Below, one piece after another: positions 16,416-25,017 of a stretch of DNA of 26,482 nucleotides. The notes beneath the pieces were generated by a model. It saw nothing but the letters and a program-made list of their open reading frames with translations. It was not told the DNA's origin and did no database searches. Source of the stretch: Pavlovales sp. CCMP2436. Lineage: Eukaryota; Haptophyta; Pavlovophyceae; Pavlovales. The position numbers and the translations under genes are program-made. The DNA is taken from positions 247,472 through 273,953 of the forward strand of contig MU631315.1 in NCBI GenBank assembly GCA_026770615.1. The letters run 5' to 3'. Position 1 is the first letter of the stretch; each line of letters begins with the position of its first letter.

Positions 16416-16672
16416 TAGTCGCAGGTCTGCAGCACGGACTCTGACACCAGGCCAGGGCCGCCGCCACATTCATGAGTCAGCAAGTTTAAAGTCTCCAAAA
16501 CACAAATACGAACCAGCAAGCCCGCCATTTCCAGCACCCCAAAGTCCTGCGCCCTCTCCGAAGGCTCACTCCCTACCCCCGTCAATGGGATCGAAATCCG
16601 AATTCGTGGCGCGATTCCGCACTGGGGAGGAGGATAAGTGGTGGCCGGGACTAAGAAGTAGACATTGGTCAC
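16416..16672 (-). pseudogene. Gene fragment interrupted by MITE copy C
   Basis: On the minus strand a likely 3' splice site (GAGGGCGCAG) precedes an open stretch from 16546 reading DFGVLEMAGLLVRICVLETL and NLLTHECGGGPGLVSESVLQ, then TCD. It looks like helical coding sequence, but I recognise no family. At TCD-TA the MITE begins, and the frame then runs into the MITE and stops at 16325. If the MITE and one TA are ignored, the same frame stays open on the far side to about 16150, with a possible splice donor (TCGGTAATAC) after about 25 bases. So the element probably landed in an exon. Upstream of 16546 the ORF (to 16672) is likely intron. Confidence 0.45.
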
Positions 16673-17261
16673 CCCTGCGCGCTAAGTGTTGATAGCTGAT
16701 GTTGAATAGAGCCCTCCTCGACGGTCGGAGCCCACCTCGTGTGCCTCTAGGGTCGACAACATACTTCATGTAACTAACATTTCCGATCCTCAGCGTTTGG
16801 AAGCGAAAAGAAAGTCATGATTCCCGAAGTGGTGCCGCAGAGTTCGTTGCAGATTCGTGAATGGGGCACCGCCCCTTTCACGAATCTGCAACTAACTTCG
16901 CGGTACTACCTCCGGTTCCTGAGTTGCTCCTGAGGATATTCACCGGACTTTTATCGATTTTCCCCAAGACTGGCCACTAATTCGGATTTTGACTCAATGG
17001 GGTGGGATAGACTGGGCCAGCAGATAAGTATAAGCCATGCATCTTTGCGGTTTTTGTCCCGCGGGGCAAGAATTGCAATATATGTGATACAACGTTACAG
17101 GCTACCAATATTGAAGTAATTTTTGTGATTCGCTAACGTGAGCCCAAGTGTGCCACGCTCGTAAACGGGCTGCATTTTCAGACGACGGGGGAGATGCAGT
17201 GACGGTCGATCAGCGCGCCAGTCGAGAGTCGTCGATTGTCACGTGTGTCTGATCTGATCAG
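16673..17261. repeat. Inverted family-3 piece and a 27-bp-arm hairpin
   Basis: Positions 16784-16850 match the reverse complement of 20150-20240 (TAACTAACATTTCCGATCCT, AAAGTCATGATTCCCGAAG). Within it, 16841-16867 and 16871-16897 form a stem-loop: AGTTCGTTGCAGATTCGTGA plus ATGGGGC, loop ACC, two mismatches. ATATTCACCGG near 16937 is another shared family-3 word. No gene is seen in the rest. Confidence 0.6.
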
Positions 17262-17375
17262 CGGTGGGGACGGTATCCGTGTTCCCGGGGTGGATTCCTG
17301 GATCTGAGTGCTTTTCAACGCGCTTAGTTCTAACTAGCGCGAGCCTTTCGGGGACGGACGTTTAACTAGAAATGT
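17262..17375 (+). repeat. Family-3 repeat, partial copy B
   Basis: CGGTGGGGACGGTATCCGTG at the left, then GATCTGAGTGCTTTTCAACG, GGGGACGGACGTTTAACTAG and AAATGTACA. It matches the right two-thirds of 14345-14500 with extra sequence in the middle. Confidence 0.65.
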
Positions 17376-17510
17376 ACATACTATGCTAATCGGCAGTGCC
17401 GGTGATGATAATGCCACTGATAGTAATGGCAGGCGGCGAACCCGCACGGTCGCGATCCGCCGGTATAAAGTTCTTATAAGTTAGATATTATAGCTCGTCC
17501 TGTATATAGT

Positions 17511-17560
<50 letters not shown>

Positions 17561-18006
17561 GATATATATATATATATGTATATATAAAGAGAAAAAAAAG
17601 TCAGCGATTTGATGCGCGTAAACGCAAGCACTCACTAAATGTCTAAATTTGAGAATCGACCTACTTACAAAAACCATAACTATTGTCTGAACCTCTATTA
17701 TAGTCATTTTTCGGACATATCGGGTCCTAGCGGAGCCAGAATAGGTCGGGGGAGTGCGCTTGATGACCTGTGGAATAGCCATGCTTGTTGTTGACATGCC
17801 TTTAGAAGCCTGGCCTATTAAGACACGCCCCCAGCCAGCCACTACAGGTCGTGTCAAGTCGGGTAGATAGAGAGGTAAAAGAGAAAAGAAGATAAAAAAG
17901 GGCCCTATTGTAGGACTCGTTTTGACACCAGCGCGCACCGGACGAGGGCCTGGAGGCCCCCAAAGCGGGCTGGCGGCAAGCGAGGTAGTGGGGGCACTCT
18001 CGCTCA
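17376..18006. other. AT microsatellite and non-coding sequence
   Basis: A long TA dinucleotide tract (about 17507-17590, with an AAAAAG interruption) lies after TATAGTTATATACAT. The long minus-strand ORF to 18049 reads through the tract as Tyr/Ile repeats and is not credible. No gene is recognised. Confidence 0.6.
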
Positions 18007-18285
18007 TCACCCCCTCGGCGAGGGCCACGCCTTGTCGGCCTCTTTCCACTCCGCGACGAAGTCGTGGACGAGGTTGTGTATATAGCCCAGCAGGTGGCCT
18101 CCAGCTTGCTCGAGCTCGGCCGCACGCGCGACCGCCACGCGTCCGGCCATGCGCTCAGCGACCTCCGCGGTGGTTCGGCCGTGACGTAGACGCGCCTCGC
18201 TAGTCCCCTCCTCAGGGCGTCTGGATATGTCGACGGTCGCTCGGTTCGCTCCTTGAGACTCGCTTTCCGGCTTTGTCGTAAACAA
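18007..18285 (-). CDS. Candidate exon or short ORF, helical
   Basis: The 92-codon frame starts MFTTKPESESQGANRA. The later part (ARLRHGRTTAEVAERMAGRV, ARAAELEQAGGHLLGYIHNL, VHDFVAEWKEADK) has the periodic hydrophobic pattern of long helices and looks more protein-like than the competing frames. I recognise no family. A TATCCAG word near the 5' side could be a splice acceptor. The tail KAWPSPRG before TGA is less convincing and may be intron. It may belong to a larger minus-strand gene, but no partner exon is certain. Confidence 0.35.
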   Translation of the reverse strand: MFTTKPESESQGANRATVDISRRPEEGTSEARLRHGRTTAEVAERMAGRVAVARAAELEQAGGHLLGYIHNLVHDFVAEWKEADKAWPSPRG

Positions 18286-18532
18286 AGTTTATTTTTTCAG
18301 TGAATATCCCGCAGGAGTAATCAGTAAATGGCCCTGCGAGTTCTGAAGATATTGCGAGCGTATCGGTACTGACATTGGCGTGCACATGGAATGCTATGAT
18401 CCATAAGTGAGCTATGTGGCCGCACCCATTCGAGATACTTCCTGTCATAAAATCACGGCCAAAATTTACAAAGATAGGAGTGTTAGGTGTTATCTGAGTG
18501 TGTGTTCGAATAACTAAATATAACGGCAGGCC
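18286..18532. other. No gene seen
   Basis: Short overlapping ORFs only. The right part begins the TGTTAG-rich zone. Confidence 0.3.
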
Positions 18533-18803
18533 CTTTTGACTGTGTGTTAAGCGGGGCCCCAGCCGGCCGACTGTGTGTTAGCTGCTGAGAGTGTTAGCTA
18601 ACAACTAACACACACTCAGTGTTAGGAGACCAGGATGTTAGCCGTTTGAGTGTTAGGTGTCCAGCCAATGAGCAGGCTACTGCGAACCAGCCACATAGAG
18701 AAATAATGAAATTAAATACTATAGCCTCTAGGTGGTTGACTCGCAGAAGGATCATCGTTGGCTCTCCGTAAAGTTGCTCCCGGCGCTTTAATCAAGATTT
18801 TAC

Positions 18804-18840
<37 letters not shown>

Positions 18841-18970
18841 GGCGCTTTTCTAACACTCAGTCCTCTTGACTGTTAGTTAGGTGGGGGCCCGGCCGGCCGA
18901 CTGTGTGTTAGCTGCGGCGAGTGTTAGCTAACAACTAACACACACTCAGTGTTAGGTGATCAACTAACAC
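18533..18970 (+). repeat. Duplicated TGTTAG-rich palindromic unit around a poly-T
   Basis: A roughly 97-bp unit occurs at about 18533-18640 and again at about 18865-18962: GGCCGGCCGACTGTGTGTTA, then AGTGTTAGCTAACAACTAAC and ACACACTCAGTGTTAG. Inside each unit TGTGTGTTAG can pair with CTAACACACA. Extra GTGTTAG words lie on both sides. A run of 30 T (18808-18837) lies between the two units. Confidence 0.7.
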
Positions 18971-19319
18971 TCATACCTCTGAAAATTTCAGATTACGAAT
19001 TGTTTGCAATGAATGCGCAGTGCGCTCGCACGACTGACGAACAGGTCTGATGGGGAAGTGAGCTGGCTTGCCAGTTGCCAGAAGCGCCTTGGCGTGGGTT
19101 ATCCGGCCCTACAACTTTCATCGCAAACTCTCAGCTGGTCAGACGTGGGACAACTCCACGCAAAAATGACTATACTACTTAGGTACACTGATTATAATAG
19201 GGGTAAGGGGTTTACTCGTTATAGACGTTACTTAAACAGCGAGCTGGACTCCGAAGCCACCGACCGCTCGCGATGACCCGCCCTGTCCTCGCAAAATGAA
19301 TGCCATCAGATGCTACGCC
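18971..19319. other. Unassigned stretch
   Basis: A plus-strand ORF of 87 codons (19013-19276) has no recognisable domain and is not supported by splice sites or repeats. I do not call it a gene. Confidence 0.3.
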
Positions 19320-20813
19320 TCAGCTGGCGACGGCGAGGCGCTCCTCGAGCTGGTCGAGCTTGCGCAGCAGCGCGCTCGCGTACTCGTCCGTCGTACCGTC
19401 GCCACCAGGCGGGGAGAATCCTGTGACACCAATCGAGAATCCGGTGCCCACCAAGCCCTGGAATAAAATAACAATACCAATAAAAAGAAGAAGAACTAGC
19501 AAATCCCACCTGTTGTAGGGTTTTTTTTTTTTTTTTCCTTCAAGTTTAATCAGTTCTAGTATTATTACCATTGTTGACTCATGAAGCCCATAGCTGTCCA
19601 GCCCAGGCTGTCGCGGACTCTCGTCCAAGAAGTACTCTGCCTTGCCGTACGCGTACTCCGGAGCCGTGCGTGCCCCTAGAGTAATGTCAATATAATAATG
19701 TCAAAATAATAATGTCAGAATTGCAGATAGGGATTCAAGCTGGCGTCTGATTGAGACTGTCCTGGAAGTTGTGCTGGTCTGAGCGCTGCGTCGCCCATTG
19801 CCTGCTGCGCGCCTGAGTCGGCTGCGCTGGTTTGGGCGCCACCGCGCGTGCCGTAAATATGTCAATATAATAATGTCAAGAATATAATATACGATATAAC
19901 ATTGCCAAAAAAATAATATGATAATAAAAAAGAATAATATAATAATGTCATTTCCGAACTCCGCGCCGCCGGGGGGCACTGGCAATGCCTCCCGCCCATC
20001 CCTCTTCACAGAGGGATATTCACCGGTGGGCTCGAGCAATTAGGTCCCTTAGCCCGATTGTTTCTCAACGCTTCGGTCCGGTGGAGACATGCTTGGGAGC
20101 GGACGTTAAAATTAAACACGCACCGCCGGGGTGCGCGTGCTGCGCTCCAATCACGAATCTGCATCGAACTCCTCTGGGCCCCTTCGGGAACCATGACTTT
20201 CTTATCATTTCCGAGCGCTGAGAATCGGAAATGTTAATTACCTTTAGGCTGTCTGCCGAGGGCCGAGTCGTATAACTATTTTTGGTATAATGATATGATG
20301 TAATAATATACCGCCGGTGTGTGCGTGCTGCCTGCCGAGATCGTCCTAGATCAGAATTCGAAATTGACATAAGATGTTAATATAATATAATAATGGCAAT
20401 ATAGTACAATATAATAATATAACGATGTCTTATAATAATATACAATAATTTTAGTATAATCATTTAATATAGAAAACCTGCCGAGTCGACCAAGATCTGG
20501 TCGGTGCCAGTGTCTTCCCGCCGCACGGATCCCCCCCCCACCCCCTTCACACACACGCTCAAAGAAATTCACCTCTCACTGGCATGTGAACAGTAGCCAT
20601 CGAACCTAGTGTCACATCCGCCAGTGTCAGATATCCCCCCCCCACCCACCCACACAATTTAGTTTTTATTTTAATAAATTCACCTCTCACTGGCATGTCA
20701 ACAGTAGCCAGCGCAGCCGCAATGGGGGGCTGGTAGGCGGACTCCACTGCCCACTCGTACAGGTGATCGAAGTGGCCGCTCGCAGCCCGGAGCTTATTCA
20801 GCGCGAGAGCAGA
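19320..20813 (-). CDS. Spliced 3' part of an unknown gene
   Basis: There are three exons on the minus strand. Exon 20813-20684 follows GCGTCATAG and ends AGAG before GTGAAT (SALALNKLRAASGHFDHLYE, then WAVESAYQPPIAAALATVDM). Exon 19675-19569 follows TTACTCTAG and ends ATG before GTAATA (APEYAYGKAEYFLDESPRQP, then GLDSYGLHESTM). Exon 19457-19320 follows TATTTTATTCCAG (GLVGTGFSIGVTGFSPPGGD, then YASALLRKLDQLEERLAVAS, stop TGA). The phases agree (1 then 0) and the 375 nt stay open. The 111-nt intron is a clear call; the 1008-nt intron is an inference from phase and orientation. That long intron holds family-1 and family-3 repeats. The 5' end is missing. A 36-bp copy of the first exon's end, with its GTGAAT donor, lies downstream near 20570-20600. 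No family is recognised. Confidence 0.5.
19725..19853 (-). mobile_element. Family-1 end inside the long intron
   Basis: GATAGGGATTCAAGCTGGCG through GCGTCGCCCATTGCCTGCTG to GGCGCCACCGCGCGTGCCG, which reaches into the end of the family-1 ORF. It is flanked by AATGTCAATATAATAATGTC words on both sides. Confidence 0.75.
19985..20235 (+). repeat. Family-3 repeat, copy C inside the long intron
   Basis: TGCCTCCCGCCCATCCCTCT, TTCACAGAGGGATATTCACC, GTTTCTCAACGCTTCGGTCC, GGTGGAGACATG and GCGGACGTTAAAAT, then CACGAATCTGCA and GAATCGGAAATGTTAATTAC. The last part matches 16784-16850 in inverted form, so this copy links the two halves of the family. Confidence 0.7.
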
Positions 20814-20959
20814 CTATGACGCAAAATGTATTTAGCCGAACGTCAGTGGTCATGTCGCTGCGTGTCAGGTGATCGTTGCAACACGATGAGGCTGAGATCT
20901 CGGATGGGCAGGGAGGAGGGTAGAGTCACGTCTACGCTCGCCCTATTTAAATATATACA

Positions 20960-21018
20960 AATTAATGAAGGGGGTTTTGGCTGGTGGTGTGGCAAATCAT
21001 CAAGGTGATCTTAGCGCA
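20960..21018 (+). mobile_element. Family-2 end, diverged
   Basis: AATTAATGAAGGGGGTTTTG, GCTGGTGGTGTGGCAAATCA, then GGTGATCTTAGCGC. It differs from the 8114 copy in the middle, but resembles the copy at 21120 and the fragment at about 22537-22570 (-). Confidence 0.6.
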
Positions 21019-21119
21019 ATATATATTATATGACCTCTACCACCCCTGCCGCCAGGACAGATGTCTGACGTCGACCAAGTCTGTGAGTGAACACCAGCTG
21101 TTGAACCATGCTGAGCCGC

Positions 21120-21374
21120 TAATATATTAATGAAGGGGGATTCTAGCTGGCGGTGTGACAAGTCATCAAGCTGATCTTAGCGCTCCAACGCAGGCTCCTA
21201 CGCGCTACGCCAAAGTGGGGAACATGGTAGAAGTGGGGGATGATGAGTGAGTCGAAATCAAAGCGCTGACGTCGCTGCCGCTAATATATATAATTGCTGC
21301 AGGCAATGGGCGACGCAGCGCTCAGACCAGCACAACTTCCAGGACAGTCAGACGCCAGCTTGAATCCCTATCAG
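21120..21374 (+). mobile_element. Family-2 copy joined to a family-1 end
   Basis: The family-2 part runs from TAATATATTAATGAAGGGGG through CTGATCTTAGCGCTCCAACG to about 21290, with an in-frame stop early in its ORF (GATGATGAGTGA). The family-1 end follows directly from 21298 (GCAGGCAATGGGCGACGCAG to GCTTGAATCCCTATCAG). The foldback element begins 4 bp later. Confidence 0.75.
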
Positions 21375-21378
21375 TAAT

Positions 21379-22327
21379 ATACTCCCCCGGGCCATAAGTC
21401 TGGTATACTGGTTTCCCCGCTACGGATGGGGGCCTTCCCGACGTTCCCGCGGGCTGAAAAATAGGACTTAGTCGCCAACCCCCCAAGACGCATTTGAGTA
21501 GCTTAATATTGCCCACAAGGAATAAAAAATAAGCGCAAATAAATAAATAAATAAAATACATACAAAAAATGGCAATTTTTCAACTTTTGAGCACCCGGCC
21601 GTCTACGCCATGGGGACTCGGATCCCAGCCGCGCCAAGCCCGGAGGTGGTACCGCTGGTGTGTAGGGGGGGCTGGTGCTTGCCGGGGGTGCTTCCCGAGC
21701 GCGCCATGTCGCATTTGAGGCGAGCAGGTGCAGCCGTCGCGCCCTCGTTCGCCTGTGACGGGGGGCGATGAGGTGGGTCTTCGGAGGAGAAGGGCACACG
21801 GCTCGCCTATGAGGCGCGCGACGGCTCCTCGGCCTCACTGAATGCCCGGGGACCGGGGGGACCGGGAGAGGGCCCTAGGAGCCGTCGCGCGCCTCATAGG
21901 CGAGCCGTGTGCCCTTCTCCTCCGAAGACCCGCCTGATCGCACCCTGTCCCAGACGAACAAGGGCGCGAGGGCCGCACCTGCTCGCCTCAAAGGCGACAT
22001 GGCGCGCTCGGGGAGCACCCCCTGCAAGCACCAGCCCACCCTACACACCAGCGGTACCACCTCCGGGCGTGGCGCGGCTGGGATCCAAGTCCCCACGGCG
22101 TAGACGGCCGGGTGCTTAAAAGTTCAAAAATTGCCATTTTTGTATGTAATTAATTATTTACTTTATTTGCGCTTATTTTTGATTATTAGTAGGCAATATT
22201 AAGCTACCCAAATGTGCGCTCCGGGGTTAGAGACTGAGCTCTAACTTTTCAGCACGCGGGGACGCCGGGAAGGCCCCCATACGTAGCGGGCAAACCAGTA
22301 GACCAGACTTATGGCCCGGGGGAGTAT
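21379..22327. mobile_element. 949-bp foldback element with TAAT duplication
   Basis: The arms 21379-21829 and 21877-22327 are each 451 nt and inverted relative to each other, with moderate divergence. The spacer is 47 nt. The outer ends are ATACTCCCCC and GGGGGAGTAT. TAAT occurs on both sides (21375-21378 and 22328-22331), a likely 4-bp target duplication. Each arm has a GC-rich inner block (GGAGGAGAAGGGCACACGGC) and an AT-rich outer block (CTTAATATTGCC, AAGCGCAAATAAA). The ORFs inside are mirror images and not genes. A damaged relative is at 9558-10012. Confidence 0.88.
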
Positions 22328-22825
22328 TAATGCGATTATTGCGATTGCTGACCTCTTATTAATGTCATGCCCGTACGCCTTCGGGCTGCAAGTTGGGGGA
22401 TATTCATAGAACTAATATCTTATTTTTAAAAAAGAAAATGAAAAAGCGAATGCTGACCTGCGCCTCTGTTCGGAGCTGGGCTGCGGGCAGCGAGTGCAGC
22501 TGCTGCGGACCGGCTGCAAAGTGCGTATTAATCACATCTAAGACCAGCTTGATGATTTGTCACACTGCCAGCAAGAACTTCCTTTCGTTAATACATAAAA
22601 TTAATCAAACAGCCACACAAAGTCCCATACTTAAACTTCAACTTTTTTTAAAAAGAGAGGAGATATAGTGGGTAACGGAACAATTAATAGATAGGGCCAG
22701 GGGGCCTGGTAGTGCTAGGAGATAAATAAGCAAGGTTCGGGTTATAATATTAGAATAGCGTGCGCGCAACTGCGCAGAAGTCAGGGTTAGGGCTAGGATT
22801 CTAATTCAATGTACTTCAATGAAAC
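22328..22825. other. 3' flank of the coiled-coil gene; possible isolated exon
   Basis: On the minus strand TTTGCAG, then a GC-rich 56-nt stretch (22513-22458), then GTCAGC has the form of a small internal exon in an AT-rich setting, but it has no partner. A family-2 fragment lies at about 22537-22570 (-). The rest (about 22670-22825) would be 3' UTR of the gene ending at 22826. Confidence 0.3.
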
Positions 22826-24452
22826 TCAATGATTTAAATCACCTGGGCTAGTAGTGCGCGGGGGGGCTGGCTGCGGCAGCGAATGACTAAGCGTCCGATA
22901 GTGCGCGAGCACGTCGAGTAGCGGGGTGGCCAAAGTCGAAGCCGGGCGACGCAAGGGCATCGAGAGAGGCGCACGCGGCCCCAGCTCGGGGGGGAAGTAG
23001 CGTGGAGGGATGCTTGGAATTGGCGGGAAAGCGGGGGGCGAGGGGTCTGTCCGGCGGCGCCACCGCTCGACGCTCGGCCTGCGCTCTTTCTGCTCTTGTT
23101 GCGACCACGTCAGATCGGAGGACACGTGGGACTGGGCGGCAGCCATGCCGAGGGGGATTCTGAAGGCAGCAGCATCCTCTGTGTGTGTGCGTGTGTGTGC
23201 GCGTGTGTGTAGGGGGGGTGTGGGTGGGTGGGGGGAAGGGGGTGGGGTGGGGGGGGGTCAGAAATACGCACAGTAAGTGCTTGAGTTGTGACAGCCAGAG
23301 CGGACAGCCAGAGCGCACAAGTATTTTCTTACCACCCACGCTGAAGTGGTAAGACTAGAGAGGGTAGGGGTGGGGAGGCAGACAGCCAGCCAGGCCAGTG
23401 GCGTACCTCCCGTGAGCTGCGCGACGGCACTGACGGCGTCCGGGAGCAGACCAAAAGCATCCGTGGCCGAGCTGACCAGCCGTAAGCGCTCAAGCAGCGT
23501 CGGCGTTTCGAACCGCGCACCCAGCCCCCAGGCCGCCGCGCGGTGTTCCGGCGTAGATGTGGCGACACGGGTAGCGTGCGCGCGGGCCTGATGTGCTTCG
23601 CGCTCAAATTCGTCGGGGCCCTCCAGCTGCAGAGCGTGCTCCAGACTCGCCTCGGCGCGCTCGAGCTCGGCTACGAGGGGTGGGGAGCGGGGTACAGACA
23701 GTCAGACAGTCAGTCGGGGGGGGGGGGTAGACAGTCAGCTGGCCCAGGAAGAGTGCACTCACCGATGCGCGAGCGCGAACGGTCGAGATCGGCGTAGATC
23801 GGTGCGAGCAATTCCGACTCCTCCGCGTCCACCTGTGGGCAGGTTTAAGGGCGGGAAACGGGCACAGCGTCGGGAGTGAGTGTCAGGGCGGATTTCGCAT
23901 GGAGCGGGCAGGCTGAGAGTGCGCCTTTGTGCAGGGCACGCTTGCCTTGAGCAAGACATCCGCGATCTGCTCGGCAAGCTCGCGCTGCAGCGCCTCATGC
24001 TTGGCACGCGCCTCGGCGTAGACATCCTCACGGGTTCGCTCCACGTCATCGGCTGAGCGCTCGAGATAGTGCATCCCCGTGATCTGCCGCTGCCGCAGCA
24101 CGCGCAGATTTTCTAGTTGCCTGCGCGGGCAAGAGGGGGGCGCGGGAGTGACGCGCGGCACGAGTGTGGCACGGGTGCGGCATGGATGCGGCACGGGTGC
24201 GCTATTGCCGCGGCGCTGGCCGCGCGCGTACGCTCTGCACGCGAGCCGCTCCCGCCGGTGCGCGCTGCTGGCCACGACCGGGCCTGCGCCATCGGCCGCC
24301 GCGGACGACAGCGGGGTGCCCAGGGCTTCCATTGCCATATCAACCGGGCTCTCCGCGTCCTGCTCTCCTGAACTCAACACCTCGAACTCTCTCGCGTGAC
24401 GCCATGGGGTGCTCTCCTCTCTCGCGTCCTCTCCTCTGTCTCTCGACGACAT
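22826..24452 (-). CDS. Five-exon coiled-coil protein, 360 residues
   Basis: The exons are 24452-24232, 24120-23946, 23832-23763, 23670-23407 and 23178-22826. They total 1083 nt and stay in frame throughout. The introns are 111 nt (GTACGC...GCGCAG), 113 nt (GCAAGC...CCACAG, a GC donor), 92 nt (GTGAGT...TCGTAG) and 228 nt (GTACGC...CACACAG). Residues 1-74 start MSSRDRGEDAREESTPWRHA and are polar, probably disordered. Residues from about 75 to 190 form long coiled coils (AQLENLRVLRQRQITGMHYL; ARAKHEALQRELAEQIADVL; AELERAEASLEHALQLEGPD). A conserved-looking block follows (AAAWGLGARFETPTLLERLR, then SATDAFGLLPDAVSAVAQLT). The tail is Pro-rich and ends TTSPGDLNH. Its pattern recalls coiled-coil segments of TRIM or B-box type proteins, but no zinc finger is present, so I leave it unnamed. 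For intron 2 a GT donor two codons downstream (AGC then GTGCCC) is an alternative. It may act as a scaffold; this is inference. Confidence 0.7.
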
Positions 24453-24668
24453 TGTCCGATTTTTCCGTTGGTAAAACGCGCCAAACAAATGTTGCGCCCC
24501 CGTTCAGCGCCCAGAGACTCATGAGATCATGGGAGACTACAAACGCAATATTGGAGGCAAGTATTCGCAACCGGACTTCCCCTTCAGAATGAGCTTCTGG
24601 TCCAATAATTGCCGAATATGCTCCCCGTCGAGTTCTGCGTCCAGAAGTATTCTTAAATCACCTCAACT
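24453..24668. other. Upstream flank of the coiled-coil gene
   Basis: An upstream in-frame Met at 24488 would add 12 residues. The region up to 24668 would hold the minus-strand promoter; no motif stands out. Family-1 sequence begins at 24669. Confidence 0.3.
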
Positions 24669-24905
24669 GCGCTTGAGCGCGCTGGCCCCGATCGCTGCCC
24701 AGCGTGGGAACACGACAAACAGCAACCAGCAGATCATCTCCCTAAACGCCCTTGCCCGGGCACACTACCGGAGATCCATCGGCACGCGCGGTGGCGCCCA
24801 AGCCAGCGCAGCCGACTAAGGCACGCAGCAGGCAATGGGCGACGCAGCGCTCAGACCAGTACAACATTCAGAACAGTTAGACGCCAGCTTGAATCCCTAT
24901 CATAA
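24669..24905 (+). mobile_element. Family-1 copy: ORF C-terminus plus end
   Basis: From GCGCTTGAGCGCGCTGGCCC the frame reads LSALAPIAAQRGNTTNSNQQ, then ISLNALARAHYRRSIGTRGG, then AQASAAD and TAA (24817-24819). It is followed by one copy of the family-1 end to GCTTGAATCCCTATCATAAA. The ORF lacks its N-terminal half here. Confidence 0.75.
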
Positions 24906-24911
24906 ATATAA

Positions 24912-25010
24912 TTTCGGCGTAGCGCGTAGGAGCCTGCGTCGGAGCGCTAAGATCAGCCTGACTTGAGCTTGAAACGTACCGCCAGCCCGAACTCCCCTAC
25001 ATCAATATAA
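24912..25010 (-). mobile_element. Family-2 end between family-1 ends
   Basis: TTCGGCGTAGCGCGTAGGAG to CCCCTACATCAATATAAATT is the inverted family-2 end. Family-1 ends lie on both sides, again showing the recurring association of the two families. Confidence 0.75.
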
Positions 25011-25017
25011 ATTTGGC

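Noticed and set aside
17510..18049. 179-codon minus-strand ORF ending in Tyr/Ile repeats
   Set aside because: The tail is the translated TA microsatellite, and the rest has no domain.
21503..22119. ORFs in both arms of the foldback
   Set aside because: The same peptide appears mirrored on the opposite strand, as expected for inverted arms; no start, splice or domain evidence.
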